A stretch of 64,000 nt of DNA from Halocaridina rubra (Eukaryota; Arthropoda; Malacostraca; Decapoda; Atyidae), in NCBI GenBank assembly GCA_037179515.1, contig JAXCGZ010013550.1, forward strand, positions 17,195 to 81,194, read 5' to 3'. The notes beneath the pieces were generated by a model. It made no database searches. It was given only the letters and a program-made list of their open reading frames with translations, and was not told where the DNA came from. Numbering within the stretch: position 1 is the first letter of the stretch; each line of letters opens with the position of its first letter. Below are positions 29,180 to 41,231 of the stretch, piece after piece. The position numbers and the translations under genes are program-made.

Positions 29180-29410
29180 ATTTTTTTTTATAAGTGTGAC
29201 GCCTGGACGGGCAAAGGAAAATTGCCCCCATTGGGCCTGGGTATAAAGAAAGAGAAATGGAGATGAAGAGTTTTTTGAGTTTTCAGATGTGAGGGAATAA
29301 TAGAGATGTGTAACGAAAATTGAGAAAACATAAAAAATAGACACCAGCCACTTTGTTCTTTGAGGCTCCTCATCGAGTGCCATGTATGACTGCATCAGAA
29401 ATATTTTCCT
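29180..29410 (-). repeat. LINE/repeat-A-type 3' tail fragment
   Basis: Read on the minus strand it ends in GTCCAGGCGTCACACTT followed by a run of A. It contains ACACATCTCTATTATTCCCT and CTCCATTTCTCTTTCTTTAT, the same kinds of blocks in the same order as in repeat A and the LINE tail at 36227. It is a diverged solo tail. Confidence 0.55.
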
Positions 29411-29514
29411 TGTTCAACCTCTTATTTCCTAATTTCATCTGGAAATTCAAAATTTTAATATTACACAAAGATTGCCAACCCTAAGGACCAAGAATGCTTC
29501 ACGGCCACTTAGTA

Positions 29515-29833
29515 CAGACGCTCCCCTACTTATGAACAACCAAGTTATGAACATTCACAGATACGAACGAACACTACCCATTATCTACCCATGTATTAAT
29601 GTATGTATTACTGTACTGTACTGTAGTATTACACTATTATTATTGTATAAAAATTCATTAGTACTGTATACTTTGTTTTGTGTAGTAGAAAAGTGTCTTT
29701 AACCTAAGTACTGTACAGTATTTCATATGTGTGTACTGTACAGTACTTTTTTAACCTAAACAGAAGTTACTAACAATTCTACTTAGGAACGGACTTCTGG
29801 AACCAAACTCGTTCATAAATAGGGGAGTGTCTG
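29515..29833. mobile_element. MITE with TA target duplication (319 bp)
   Basis: Left terminus CAGACGCTCCCCTACTTATG and inverted right terminus CAGACACTCCCCTATTTATG (read on the minus strand) agree over about 23 bp. Both are flanked by TA. There is no coding content. It resembles pogo/Tigger-type MITEs. A diverged relative starts at 57220. Confidence 0.85.
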
Positions 29834-30349
29834 TATACACAATATCTGATGTTTTGAAATGTTCCTTATTATAAGGCCATCAACCATGCTAGCTGTCATA
29901 AATATAGTCCTACACTACTGCAAATGTGAGCAGATATGTGACTGTATAACTGTACCGTAATAAGATTTGAAGATGATATTAAAACCTCTTGCTGAAAATA
30001 ATGAGATATTTAATTAAAAACTCCCCCCTCCATAATCAGTAGGCATACTGCAATACATGAGGGTGTTAATGGTGAAGTATTACCTTGAACCTAACCTGAA
30101 AAATATAATAATAACAAAAGAAGGTAGAAGATGAAATATAGAATGTTATTGTTATCGAATTGAGGGGGACAGAATAGGCGTTTTCCTACCAAAACCTCCT
30201 CACATACCCTATTTCCCAGCAGTAGGGAAATGCAAAGTGGCGAGATTACCAGCTTCCATACTCTGCCTTGTTCGATTAATAAATGCGATACACACTGAAA
30301 TAGTTAGATGTTATTCTTGTCCTCCACCTTACTAGGATGAGGAGAATAA

Positions 30350-30356
<7 letters not shown>
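29834..30356. other. HERC1-like intron 3, unassigned part
   Basis: Nothing recognised. A short (GA)n tract follows at 30357-30387. Confidence 0.5.

Positions 30357-30387
<31 letters not shown>
30357..30387. repeat. (GA)n microsatellite
   Basis: About 31 bp of GA repeats in the intron. Confidence 0.9.
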
Positions 30388-30389
<2 letters not shown>

Positions 30390-30618
30390 GTGAAATGTAG
30401 AGGACGTTCAAATTCTCAAAATGATATATTATGAACTTATATTTCTTGGATGTTGATTATTAACTTTATACTTTATTTTAAATTTTGTTAAAAGGCTGCT
30501 CCAAAATGAGAATATGGGTAAAAGACCTAATTCTTTATCTTTTAGAATATTATAAGTCTGCTAATATATTAAGTAGTAATAGCCAAGAGATTTTTTACTC
30601 ATTCTTTTTTTTCTCTAG

Positions 30619-30747
30619 GGATCAGGAAGAATTTGTGTCTCTTTGTTTAAAACTTCTTAGCTCTCATCTGCAATTGGCACTGACTGGTGGTATGACCCAG
30701 GCTGTTCTAGGATCAGAAGCTACATCCCTTCGCAAACTTCTTTTCAA
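30619..30747 (+). CDS. HERC1: HERC1-like E3 ubiquitin ligase, exon d
   Basis: 129 bp, phase 2 in and 2 out, from TTCTCTAG to GTAAGA. The translation DQEEFVSLCLKLLSSHLQLA continues LTGGMTQAVLGSEATSLRKLLF. It lines up with the HERC1 helices that follow the WHRPFCVDL stretch. The intron after it is only 152 bp. Confidence 0.88.
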
Positions 30748-30899
30748 GTAAGAGTTTATATTGATGGTTACATTGTGTTGATTTCTTGTTAATTATTTAA
30801 GTTTGTGTTTGAAACATGGTCTTGATAGGTGTATATTATCATGAATGGATTAGAATTTGAATTTCAGTCATTGCAGTAAAGTAATTTCTTATCTGTCAG

Positions 30900-31056
30900 G
30901 TTGGTTGATGCTACATTACCCAGGGAAATTGAAGCACAAGTGCGTGAAAGCCTACGTTCTCCCTTACTCCTACCGCCACTGGCATCACGCATGAATCTTC
31001 TCTATTCGTTGTTACCAAAATCGCCTGAGGATTGGGGACAGCTTTCTAGGGGCCAG
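30900..31056 (+). CDS. HERC1: HERC1-like E3 ubiquitin ligase, exon e
   Basis: 157 bp, phase 2 in and 0 out, between TCTGTCAG and GTACAT. Reads LVDATLPREIEAQVRESLRS, then PLLLPPLASRMNLLYSLLPK and a tail SPEDWGQLSRGQ. The block with LLLPPL, a basic residue, M, LLxSLLP and the W of xDxW is conserved in HERC1. Confidence 0.88.
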
Positions 31057-31569
31057 GTACATGCTCACCTATTAAGCACTTTAAAAATAATTTAGGATAA
31101 GCTAATTCTATGTTATGAAGTACAATACTTACATCATGCCTTGGAAGATTGTACTGAAAAGTATATAACTCAGTCTCCTTGCTAATATTGTGGTCACAAT
31201 GCGAGTTCAAGGGGATTTGGTGTTTTGTTTAGAAATGAATAACGCCAAATCAGATTCTAAAGGAAAAGTAATACATGTAGTATGAAGTTAATGCTCAGTT
31301 TCATTAAGAAATTAAAGAAATATAGATCCTGATGTATAAACTTCAGAATATGAGGGTGATTCGGTTAGGTTTATATCAGGGAAAAAGATCACAGTGTTGG
31401 AGTGAGGGGCTCTAACATTGTTCTCTCGTGTATTGACACTTGCAATTACTCTAATAAGATGGTTTAGGTTAGGAAGTGTAAATGAAAATTATATTTATTA
31501 AATATACTTAGGTACAGTAGTCTTTTGTCCTAAATTATTTGCATGTGATGATTTTTTTTTTTGTGATAG
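31057..31569 (+). other. HERC1-like intron 5
   Basis: A 513-bp intron with a normal donor and a T-rich acceptor ending GTGATAG. Nothing else was recognised. Confidence 0.6.
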
Positions 31570-31734
31570 CGGTTTCAATTGGAAATTCTTGTTAACAACT
31601 TGGAAGATCACAGCCACATTGCTAGTCTTCTCGGATATAGTTCTACTGATGAGTGTTGTGATGTGTCTTATGAAACCTCCACTCTTCCCAGAGACCTTAT
31701 GCACACACTTTTGGCCAATCTTGGTTTTCATGCT
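31570..31734 (+). CDS. HERC1: HERC1-like E3 ubiquitin ligase, exon f
   Basis: 165 bp, 55 codons in phase 0, from GTGATAG to GTGAGT. Reads RFQLEILVNNLEDHSHIASL then LGYSS and ends LMHTLLANLGFHA. The pattern LxDHxHxASLLGYSS and the LLxNLGF end are conserved in HERC1. The middle is shorter than in vertebrates, as expected for a loop. Confidence 0.88.
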
Positions 31735-32052
31735 GTGAGTATTCACTAACCTTCTTTGTTTTCTTGCGTTGTAAGTCATAGAAGCATTGCATTAATATTT
31801 AATAAAGGAAGTAATAATTTTGAATTACAGTAGAATAAACCATATATTAAAGCTAAGTCATAATATGGTGCTCATATATCAGTAGCATCACCATGAATAG
31901 GTTTGTTGTTAGTGTAGATTGAAAGAAGTTGGTAACTTTTAATAGCACTGTCACTGCTATTAGTTTAGAGTCTCATTTACTTCATTTCACTTTCATATGT
32001 TTAAATGAAGATTGTTCCATTAGCAATACTAATTTTTTATTTCAATATCTAG

Positions 32053-32281
32053 AAGCATCAACTGAACCAAATTCTTGAAGATGAACCATTAGGAAGAAAA
32101 GATCCAAGTAGTAGTAAGTCTCAACCTAGTCAAAACATTGAAGAAAATCTCAATCAAGAAGATTTTGAAACCGTTAAATCTCAGACACTGGAAATGGATG
32201 ATAATGGAGATTTTTCACTGCACTGTACAAGTAAAGGCAGAACAATTCAGAAGACTTTGCAAACATCCATATCAGCAGCAG
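32053..32281 (+). CDS. HERC1: HERC1-like E3 ubiquitin ligase, exon g (variable linker)
   Basis: 229 bp, phase 0 in and 1 out, from ATATCTAG to GTGTGA. Begins KHQLNQILEDEPLGRKDPSS and continues as a polar, Ser/Gln/Glu-rich linker ending TSISAAG. This part is poorly conserved in the family. The exon is supported by its open frame, the acceptor, and a phase that matches the next exon. The frame stays open beyond the proposed donor to 32460, so a longer alternative end cannot be excluded. The next exon lies 22.6 kb away. Confidence 0.75.
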
Positions 32282-33565
32282 GTGTGATATTCCTTTTATT
32301 TATTTATACATACATTGCAGGTCTGTTACCAAATTTTTATTCCTCTCCTTTAAAATTTGTATTTCGTGAAAGTCAAGAAAAGCATGCCCATGCTTCAGCA
32401 GACTTCAAAATGAAGCCAGTTTTTCCTGACACATCTTTCAAGCTTGGTATTGCACACTGACTTCATGTTTAAGTAAGTTATACATGACTGTGACTCAGGT
32501 CAAGTAGTATCTTGAATGCCGGTCACCTTTCTGGATGTCAAGAACTTTCCTGAATAGAGCCTCATGCATCATGTCTCTCCAGCTTCATATTAACATACCT
32601 CTGTTTGATACACAAGAAAATTTGTACAAATTTTCTTCATAATTTCTTTTAATAATCCTTCCTTTCAAAGTGGCCAAATCAGCTATGTTGTTTCTGTTGC
32701 TTACTCCCATTTCAACATTTAGTTTTTCCATTTATTTAACTCTTTTCTCACTTAGTAGAACCTATTCTTTATATTTAGATAAGAAAAAGATTATTTCCAA
32801 CAACTTGAATTTCATCTCGTTTGGATTAGTGTCCAAAAGTTATCCCATAATACTGTGAAACTCTTGTATTTAAGGAGAGCTGTGTCATGGGCATATTTAT
32901 CATCAGTAAAACTCAGGATCATGAAGAATCTATTCCACCACTGTTCTCACTTATTTAATGCTGTAATCACCAAGCTTACTCGGTTGACAGGCTTTTATAC
33001 AGGGGACACTACTGCCCTTTCCTTTTCATCCATAAGTTGTTTAGTGAAGGAATGCTTCACATAGTAATTTGATAACTTAGAATGACTTCACTTTAATTTA
33101 TATTTACTGCATATATTAGTTTTTTGCGTGCTTTACATTAACAGGTAAGAATACATAAAAAGTTAATTTTCACTATCTTTAAATATGATATTCTTTTCGG
33201 TCTTTAGTGAAAAGCATTTCATAATTCTAAAAGGAATACTTGTAATTTACTTTTGTATCAATATGCAAAATTTATTTTTTGTATTACTTTGTTTCCATTG
33301 ATGATATTACTTGTTGTATGACAATCCTTTTTGATGGGAAAGAAAGAAATATCTAATTCGATGGAGCTAAGGGCAATCAGTATCATTCACTTTGCCATTA
33401 TTTTTTCTTGCCACAGAACAGTCCATGGCAAGGGTGAGGATAGGCAGTGTATGATTAGGCCCCATTGCATCCTTGTTTTTTTGTACATTTTTGGTTACCT
33501 CACTTACCTCAACAAGATGTTTCATCATGTTTAAGAATACAGTAATTAATAATCTTAATATATAC
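32282..33565 (+). other. HERC1-like intron 7, first part
   Basis: Starts at the proposed donor. No transposon or gene recognised before the dispersed repeat at 33566. Confidence 0.5.
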
Positions 33566-35022
33566 AGTATATATATACACCTAGTTCTTAGAGTAACGCA
33601 AAGATAGGTTCTCAGAAGTGCCGTGTATTGTAATTTTTGCGTAATTTAACAAGTCATTTTCCATAAGAAACAATGATAATCGGCATAGATGCGTTCCACA
33701 ACCGTCCATAGACACACTATACCAAAGATATAATATAAGTAAAACATATTTTAGAAGTGCATAATAAAGCAGAAAGACCTGTAGTTATTTATATTAACAT
33801 GCAAATAGTGTACAGTGTATTAGATATTCAGATTTACTGTACAATAAACAAATTAATGCACTCTATTATGCGGTTGGCAACAGGCATACACTGGGACGTG
33901 CATGTGGCGGTGAGCACGAGGATGCAAACGTTTTGCCGCCTCCATATCAGCTGATGCACCCTCGCATACTATTTCCCTATTGCAAGTTTCTTTGCTGTTT
34001 GTTCTTAATGCTTTTTTTCAATTCTCTTCATAATATTTGATTGCATTAAGTGGTAGAAAAGGAGGAGGATGCTGGAGAACGAACCTCTTACCGCAAATGT
34101 TTTGCCGCTTCCATATCAGCCGATGCTTATCACTATTCATGCACAATATCTTACTAATAAAATATTCATTTACTCACCCTATTTAGGGTTTATCTAATTT
34201 TCAAGATTATAGTATTATTAATATTCCTTAGTTCTAAACATTATTCTATCTTCTTTACATATCGACCATGGTGCACGAAATCTTATTGAAGAATAAAATG
34301 GCGGGCTTACTCATCATAACGTAAACAAAAACAGCTGAGACAAAAAGAAAACTATACAATTCGTTACAAACGTATATCGTATGTACATGGGAAACTTAAA
34401 TAAAATATGTATATTCCCTACATGCTATTTCCCTGACGATATTATATTGAAAGTTTGTTCTCAATGCTTTTTTAAAATTTTCTTCATAATATTCGATCGC
34501 ATTAAGCGGTAGAAGAGGAGGAGGATGTGGGAGAACGAACCTCTATCTGCAAACAGTTTGCCACCTCCGTATCAGTTGAGGCACCCTCGTACGCTATTTC
34601 CCTGACGATATTTTATCACAACTTTGTTTGCTGTTTGTTCTTAATGCTTTTTTTACATTATCTTCATAATATCTGATCGCATTAAGCGGTAGAAGAGGAG
34701 GAGGATGCGGGAGAACGAATCTCTATCTGCAAACGTTTTGCCACTTTCGTATCAGCTGATACACCCTCGCACGCTATTTCCCTAACGATATTATATCGAA
34801 TATTTGTTCTTAATGTTTTTTTTCAATTTTCTTCATAATATTCGATCGCATTAAGCGGTAGAAGAGGAGGAGGATGCGGGAGAACAAACCTCTATCCACA
34901 AACGTGTTACTGCGTCTGTATCAGCTGATGCACCCTCGCGCGCTATTTCCCTGATAATATTATATCGAAAGTTTGTTTGTTGTTGGTTCTTAATGCTCTT
35001 TTTCCATTATCTTCATAATACA
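33566..35022 (+). repeat. Dispersed repeat B, long copy with tandem units
   Basis: Starts like the copy at 22921 (TATACACCTAGTTCTTAGAG, then TTCTCAGAAGTG). After 33890 it goes into units with GCATTAAGCGGTAGAAGAGG, GCACGCTATTTCCCT and TTAATGCTTTTTT blocks. The GCATTAAG block sits at about 34043, 34497, 34677 and 34849, so the last units are 172-180 bp long. The array is cut at 35022 by Tigger copy 5. The family was not recognised. Confidence 0.7.
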
Positions 35023-35139
35023 CAGTGTTCCTTCCATTATCGCGATGGTTCGGTTCAGGGATCCGGCGCGAGAAAGGAAAATCGCGAAGTAGGATCAGCC
35101 TATATGTACATAGATATTTTAATTTATTTTTACGTTTAC

Positions 35140-36010
35140 ACTGTATAAACCCTCATTGTACTGTTAACAAACCACCCTTTACTTCATAAATAACAGCATG
35201 CAACGTAAATTTATATGAAATTGATAGATAAAATTATGGTGAATGAAGTGGTAATTATATGACATACTCATGTACATAGGTATTTTACAATTATTTTTAT
35301 GTTTATGTACTGTATAAACCCTCCCTGCACTGTTAAAAAAACACCCTTTTCTTTATAAATAACAGCAAGCAACGTAAATTTTTATGAAAGTGATAGGAAA
35401 ACTTACCGTGAATGAGGTGATGATGACGTGACATACTCATATACATAGGTATTTTACAATTATTTTTACATTTACGTACTGTATAAACCCTCCCTGCACT
35501 GTTAAAAAAGCACCCTTTACTTTATAAATAACAGCATTTAACGTAAATTTATATGAAAGTGATAGGAAAACTTACCGTGAATGAGATGATGATGACGTGA
35601 CATACTCATGTACATAGGTATTTTACAATTATTTTTACGTTTACGTACTGTATAAACCCTCCCTGCACTGTTAAAAAAACACCCTTTACTTTATAAATAA
35701 CAGCATGCAACGTAAATTTATATGAAAGTGGTAGATAAAATTACGGTGAATGAAGTACTAATTACATGACATACTCATGTACATAGGTATTTTACAATTA
35801 TTTTTATGTTTACATACTGTATAAACCCTCCCTGCACTGTTAAAAAAACACCCTTTACATTATAAATAACAGCATGCAACGTAAATTTACATGAAAGTGA
35901 TAGATAAAATTACGGTGAATGAAGTGGTAATTACATGACATACTCGTGTACATAGGTATTTTACAATTATTATAAATAACAGCATGCAACGTAAATTTAT
36001 ATGTACGTGA
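35140..36010. repeat. Subterminal tandem array, about 5 units of 169 bp
   Basis: TGTATAAACCCTC recurs at about 35142, 35311, 35480, 35649 and 35818, exactly 169 bp apart. The units are homologous to the 160-bp units of copy 2 but 9 bp longer, because of an added ATGTACATAGGTATTTT-type segment. This points to independent expansion or a separate subfamily. Confidence 0.9.
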
Positions 36011-36039
36011 TAGGTAAACTTACCGTGAATGAGGTGATG

Positions 36040-36226
36040 ATGATCTTTCTTGACCCCGGAGGAAATTATTTCGCAGCCAATAAAAGCTTTACGGCTGCTT
36101 TTTGGGGGAGAAGAACATGGTAATGGGGAGTTGCTGTCGCTGTTTCTTCTTTTGTTGGAAGATGGTATGGTAAGGAATCATGGCATCGTCGAGAAAATTA
36201 CAGAAGGTCACCAAACGAACCATATT
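36040..36226 (-). pseudogene. Separated C-terminal end of Tigger transposase (copy 5)
   Basis: Minus-strand reading gives the homologue of the copy-2 C-terminus (TFCNFLDDAM, then QQLPITMFFSPKKQPK and LRNNFLRG). It is cut off from the rest of the gene by the LINE that begins at 36227. Confidence 0.85.
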
Positions 36227-39200
36227 TTTTTTTTTTTTTTAAGAGTGTGACAACGGGACAGGCAGAAACTGCCCTCATCAACAAAGGCCCGGGCACGAGA
36301 AAATACCAAGACGAAGGAAAAGAAAAAGGTTAAGGGCAAGGCAGAGATGAGGTAACGTCACACAAAGGAAAACGACAGACAGAAAAAAACAGTGAAAGTA
36401 AAGAGGACCCAGAAATATGGAGGACTAGGCTCTGAGATGACTAGAGAGCTGCTTTTTGAAGGATGAAAGGTCATAAGAATTTGGAAAGACAGAAGGAGGA
36501 AGAGAGTTCCAGAGTCTGGAGGTAGATGGGAAGAAGCAGTCGCTGCACCGACCAATCCGCGAGCTACAAATCTCCACACAGTACCTGTGAGATGAGGTCG
36601 CTTGGCGAGTGTTATGTGGCCTCGGCAGTGGAGGAGGGATGCAACTCGCCAACTCATCAGAGCAGCGATGGAAGTAGTAGCGATAGAAAAGCGAAAGGGA
36701 AGATACCTTACGGGGAAGAGAGAGAGAATCCAGGTTAGAAGTAAGAGAAGGATCATTAATGAGTCTGACTGCCTTAGATTCAACCCTATCAAGAAGATAA
36801 GTAAAGGAAGAAGCACCCCAGATGTGTGAGCAGTATTCTAAGCAGGGGCGGATAAGACCTTTGTAAATTTTAAGTAACTGCAATGAGGAAAAGTAATGAC
36901 GAAAACGAAACAAAACCCCCAATTTTTTGGATGAAGATTTAGAAATTTGGATTATGTGATTCCTCCAAGACAAGTTAGAGGCTATATGGATTCCTAATAT
37001 ATTGATAAAGTTAAGAGGGTAAATTTCATTAGTTTCGAAGACAACAGGGTTATCAGGAGGAGAAGAAGATAAAGAGATAGCCAGAAACTGTGTCTGGAGG
37101 CATTGAATTTAACTAAATTTTGAGTGCCCCATTCAGATACTCTCTGCAAATCGGAGTTAAGAGTAGAATAAATAGTGATACGAGATTGATTATGAGTAAC
37201 AGATGAAGGTTGTGCAAAGGCATGAAGAAGAGAGGAAGATGGGGATTGTAGAAGATCATTGATGAAGAGAAGGTAGAGAGTAGGTGAAAGAACAGAGCCC
37301 TGTGGAACACCACTGGAAACAGAGAAAGGGCTAGATGTCGCGCCATCAACAACTACAGATATAGAACGGTCAGTAAGAAAACTGGAAATCAGAGAACAGA
37401 AAGAAGGGGTAAAGCCATAGGCAGGGAGTTTGGCCAACAGAGCCTTGTGCCAGACTCTGTCAAAAGCCTTAGAGATATCAAGAGCAACGACAAAGGATTC
37501 CCCATAGTTCCTCAGAGAAGATGACCATACATGAGTAAGATAGGACAGGAGATCACCAGTGGATCTTGCCTTGTGGAAGCCGTACTGGTGATCGGAGATA
37601 AGTGAGTTAGATTCAAGGCGTTTCAAGAAGTGAGCATTAAGCAAAGTTTCGAAAACTTTAGCAATAGAAGAGGTTAGAGCAATAGGTCGGTAGTTAGAAG
37701 GAACAGAGCGGTCACCCTTCTTAGGAACAGGTTGAACTAGAGCATGCTTCCAAGATGAAGGATAGATACTGGTTGACAGAATGAGGCGAAAAAGACGGCA
37801 AAGCACGGGAGCCATTTCATCTGCAGACTCCTTAAGGAACCTTGCAGGGATACCATCGGGACCAGATGCCTTGTTTGTCTTTAGCGAGCAAAGAACCTTA
37901 TGAACTTTGCGTGAAGAAAGGATAAGGGAGGGCATAGGGTTAGAGAGGGGAAAAGACTGAGGAACAGGTGCACTGGAATCGTTGATAGAAGAGTTGGCAG
38001 AAAAATGAGAGCCAAAGAGAGTGGCTTTGTCAGTGGGAGAGCAAGGTATAGAACCATCAGAACGAATGAGAGGGGGAAAGCTAGAGTTACAGAAGTTTTT
38101 GGAGAGGTTTTTGGCTAAGGACCAGAAGCATTTGTCAGTGGGAGAGGAGTTAAGGTCATCAACTTTCCTTCTTATAAAGGAAGCCTTAGACCTTCGAATC
38201 TCAGCTGTACAGCGATTCCTAGCTATAATAAAAGCAGAGCGAGTTAAATCTGAAGAAGAGGCTTGGTAAGATCGGTGAGCCTGATTCCTAGCCTGGATAG
38301 CCATGGAGCAGGCACTGTCAAACCAAGGTTTAGGTGGAGAGAAAGTTTTTGTAGAGGAGGGGATGTACGCCTCCATTCCCGCGGTCACGATCTCGGCAAC
38401 TTTTACAGCTACCCGATCAGGGTTGCGGGACCGAAAGCAGTAGTCATCCCATGGAAAGTCAAAGAGAAAGTTACACAAATTTTCATGTTGGGTACGCTCG
38501 AAGTGCCAAAGGCGGCGTTGAGTAGGAGGGATTGGTGGTGGGGGAGCGAAAATGGAAGAGACAGAGATCATAGAGTGGTCAGATTTACCAAGAGGGGAAA
38601 GCACAGAATAAGAGTAGTTTGAAGGGTTAGAAGTAAAAAATAGGTCAAGAGTGTTTGCAGCATGTTCATGACGATCAGGAACGCGAGTAGGATGTTTGAT
38701 AATTTGCTCCAGATCGTGAGTAATAGAGAAAGCAAGGGCCTCGCTTCCTCCCACATCAGTGTGAGAAGAATGAAGCCACTCACTGTGGTGTACATTGAAG
38801 TCTCCAATGTAGAGAACTTCGGCATGTGGGTGAGAAGATAGCAAGGACTCATGGCATGAAGAGAGATATTCAAAGAAAGACACAAACACGGTGGAGTTTG
38901 GAGAACAGTAGCAGAAGCAAAGGATGATAGTGGTAGTGGAGAGATAGACTTTTAGCCAAAGAACATCAAAGCCAGGAGAGTCAAGGTCCATGAGCCTCAC
39001 AGTAGGAGTGTTATTGTTGCAGTATGCACAGACCCCACCTTTGGAACGAAAACGAGTATACAGATTATAGTGGGAGATTTGGAAAGGGTCAGTGGAAGCA
39101 TGTATAGACAACTGGGTTTCAGATAGGAGAAGGAGGTTAGGGAGGAGAGTGCCCAAGTGCTGTTCCACAGACGAAAGATTAGAGTTCAGCCCACGAATGT

Positions 39201-39653
39201 TTGAATAGTGAAGAGTGAAAGAAGCAGATCTATTGGGAGGTGCAAGGTTAAGAGCAGAACCATTACTACCACCAGGCGTGTCTGCCCTCAAGCCGATGGT
39301 GGAGTCAACACGATCCCCGGAGATTCTTCGCACCCCACTATGCTGGGTACTGGGGGCCATTAGTTGTGAACCTTCCATAAATAATGACAAAATGTGAGGA
39401 AAAGGAAAGTAAAAGAGACAGATGTGCAGAATGTTGTGACTTGTCAAATGTAATGGAATATCAAGAGATGTGTAATGAATATGCCAGAATATTTAGTGTA
39501 GATGTAGGCATGAGGAAAGAACCGTCCTGAAGGAAGACTCAACCTGGAACTGTCTGGACCAGTCCTAATTGCATCCTAATACCTTCAGTCGTAGTCTTTC
39601 ATTGGGCGGTTGGTGCCATGGCCAACCTACTAATCATAGGCCAACCTACTAAT
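36227..39653 (-). mobile_element. I/Jockey-like non-LTR retrotransposon inserted in the Tigger transposase gene
   Basis: The 3' end is a poly(A) tail on the minus strand (T-run 36227-36240), preceded by CTGTCCCGTTGTCACACTC. Direct repeats CATATT at 36221-36226 and 39654-39659 mark a target duplication of at least 6 bp. The disrupted transposase reads continuously on both sides. The 5' end has a short duplicated block (GGCCAACCTACTAATCAT, twice). The element is almost all ORF2. No ORF1 was recognised, so it is probably 5'-truncated. Confidence 0.88.
36425..39447 (-). pseudogene. LINE ORF2: endonuclease plus reverse transcriptase, with catalytic deletion and frameshift
   Basis: The 817-aa frame (36994-39447) has the endonuclease blocks YSNIRGLNSN, LLLSETQL, VLYIGDFNVHHSEW and LGKSDHSMI. 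RT blocks follow: NKASGPDGIPARFLKES, NYRPIALTSSIAKVFE, VVALDISKAFDRVWH and GVPQGSVLSPTL. In motif C the frame reads HAFAQPSS, where the related copy at 53618 has HAFADDST. About 13 codons are missing there, including both catalytic Asp residues. Just after LVKFNAS one base is lost relative to that copy, shifting the frame. The C-terminal part continues as a 182-aa frame (36425-36973) with LVFRFRHYF-like and LWNSLPPSVF blocks. It cannot encode an active RT. Confidence 0.9.
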
Positions 39654-41231
39654 CATATTATCGTCATATTCCTGCGAGAGTTGTTGGGCTGCTTTCACAT
39701 ATTGATATATGGTTGCCAGACGTTCGAGTGTAAGGCCAGGTCCTTCAATTTCATCGTGCGTTTCCTGAAGTTCTTCCTCTTCTTCGCTCGCTGATTTCGT
39801 CATTTCTTCCAAGTATTCATCACTCAAAGGCTGCGAGTGGCAGTCAATCAGTTCATTCACATCTTCCTGAGTCATATCTTTAAAGCCTTCTCCACCTAGC
39901 AATGCAGCCAACTTCACAGCTTTCGCACTTGCCGACTTCTGCACTTCGTCAGGAGCAAATCCCTTGTAGTCGTGGATGACTTCGGGCCACAATTTCTTCC
40001 AGCTGGCATTGATTGTGGCCGACTTCATCTCTTTGATTGCATTCTGAATATTTTGAAGGCATGTGGCAATCGTGTAATTACGCCAGTATGTCTTCATTGA
40101 GAAGTCTTTGTCCGAATCCATGGACTCAACCAGGTTTGCCAGGGCATTTTGTGTGTAGAGGGCCTTGAACGCACGAATAACGCCTTGATCCATAGGCTGA
40201 ATCAGTGACGTCATATTTGGTGGCAGGAACTCGACTTGAACACCGTTATATTTGTGATTAGTTGCGTGGCCACCAGCATTATCCATCAAAAGATGGACTT
40301 TAAATTCAAGGCCTTTTTCCGCAAGATAAAGTTTTACCTGAGGGATAAAGCATTGGTGAAACCTGTCCGATGTGAGGCTTTTCATGATCCAGGCCTTAGG
40401 GTTATGCATCCAATACACTGGCAGCAGATTCTTATTCTTGTTCTTCAAAACCCTAGGGTTCTTTGACTTGTAGATAAGCCCGGGCTTTAACATGAAGCCC
40501 GCAGCATTCCCGCACATGATGAGGGTAACGCGATCTTTGTGCGCTTTAAATTCCGGGGCTTTAGCTTCTTCTTTGAACAGAAAAGTGCAAGATGGCATTC
40601 TCTTCCAAAATAAGCCAGTCTCATCCATGTTGAAGACTTGCTCAGGAACATATTCCCCCTCGGTGATTATTTTCTTGAAGTCGTTCTTGACGTAATTTTC
40701 TGCGGCAGCTGTATCTGCAGAGGCAGCTTCGCCATGCACTGAAATGCTTTTTAGGCCATAGCGTTTTTGAAATTTGAGGAACCATCCCTTGCTAGCAACG
40801 AACGGTTGTATCCTCAGTGGAGAATCGCTGGAGGGTCCTGGTTGTGGGTCGTCGATATCTTCTTCTCTCCTCTCCTCCCCTCCACGGTCGCCACTGTCGT
40901 CGACAGGTTCGTTTGTAGCAACTGTATCGTACAGCTTCTTCGCTTTTGTTTGTATGATATTGGTGTCTAAGCTGATGTTTTTCTTTCTGCAATCAGCAAT
41001 CCATAGGGCCAAAGCAGCTTCCATCCGCACTACTGCCTTATTGCGGGATGTTACGACCCTCTTCGCTGATTTATCAAAAGGAATGCTCGCTGTTTTCCTG
41101 ATCTTTGCCTCGTCCTTTTTGATGTAGCGAACAGTAGATTCATTGAGGCCAAAATATTGGCCGACATCTGTGAACCTTTTTCCTTCTTTCAACATATCTA
41201 AGAGTTTCACCTTATCTACTATGGTTAACAT
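39630..41231 (-). pseudogene. Tigger-type DDE transposase, 533-aa open frame lacking its start and C-terminus (copy 5)
   Basis: The longest transposase frame in the window. The usual MPPKH start is ATA here (position about 41283), so the first Met is 24 codons later at MLTIVDKVKLLDML. The CENP-B-N HTH covers about 8-45 (VGQYFGLNESTVRYIKK). A second CENP-B-type DNA-binding domain covers about 65-160 (MEAALALWIADCRKKN to GWFLKFQKRYGL). The DDE_1 domain has Asp203 (FNMDETG), Asp317 (LLMDNAGGH) and Asp348 (QPMDQGV), with 30 residues between the last two. The frame leaves the transposase at YDDNM and runs for a few codons into the nested LINE. The catalytic core is intact in sequence. It is the best template for the family's domain order, but the gene is broken at both ends. 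Confidence 0.9.

Noticed and set aside
38263..38622. 119-codon plus-strand frame opposite the LINE ORF2 (and 36526-36829)
   Set aside because: Antisense to the clear endonuclease/RT frame; no motif.
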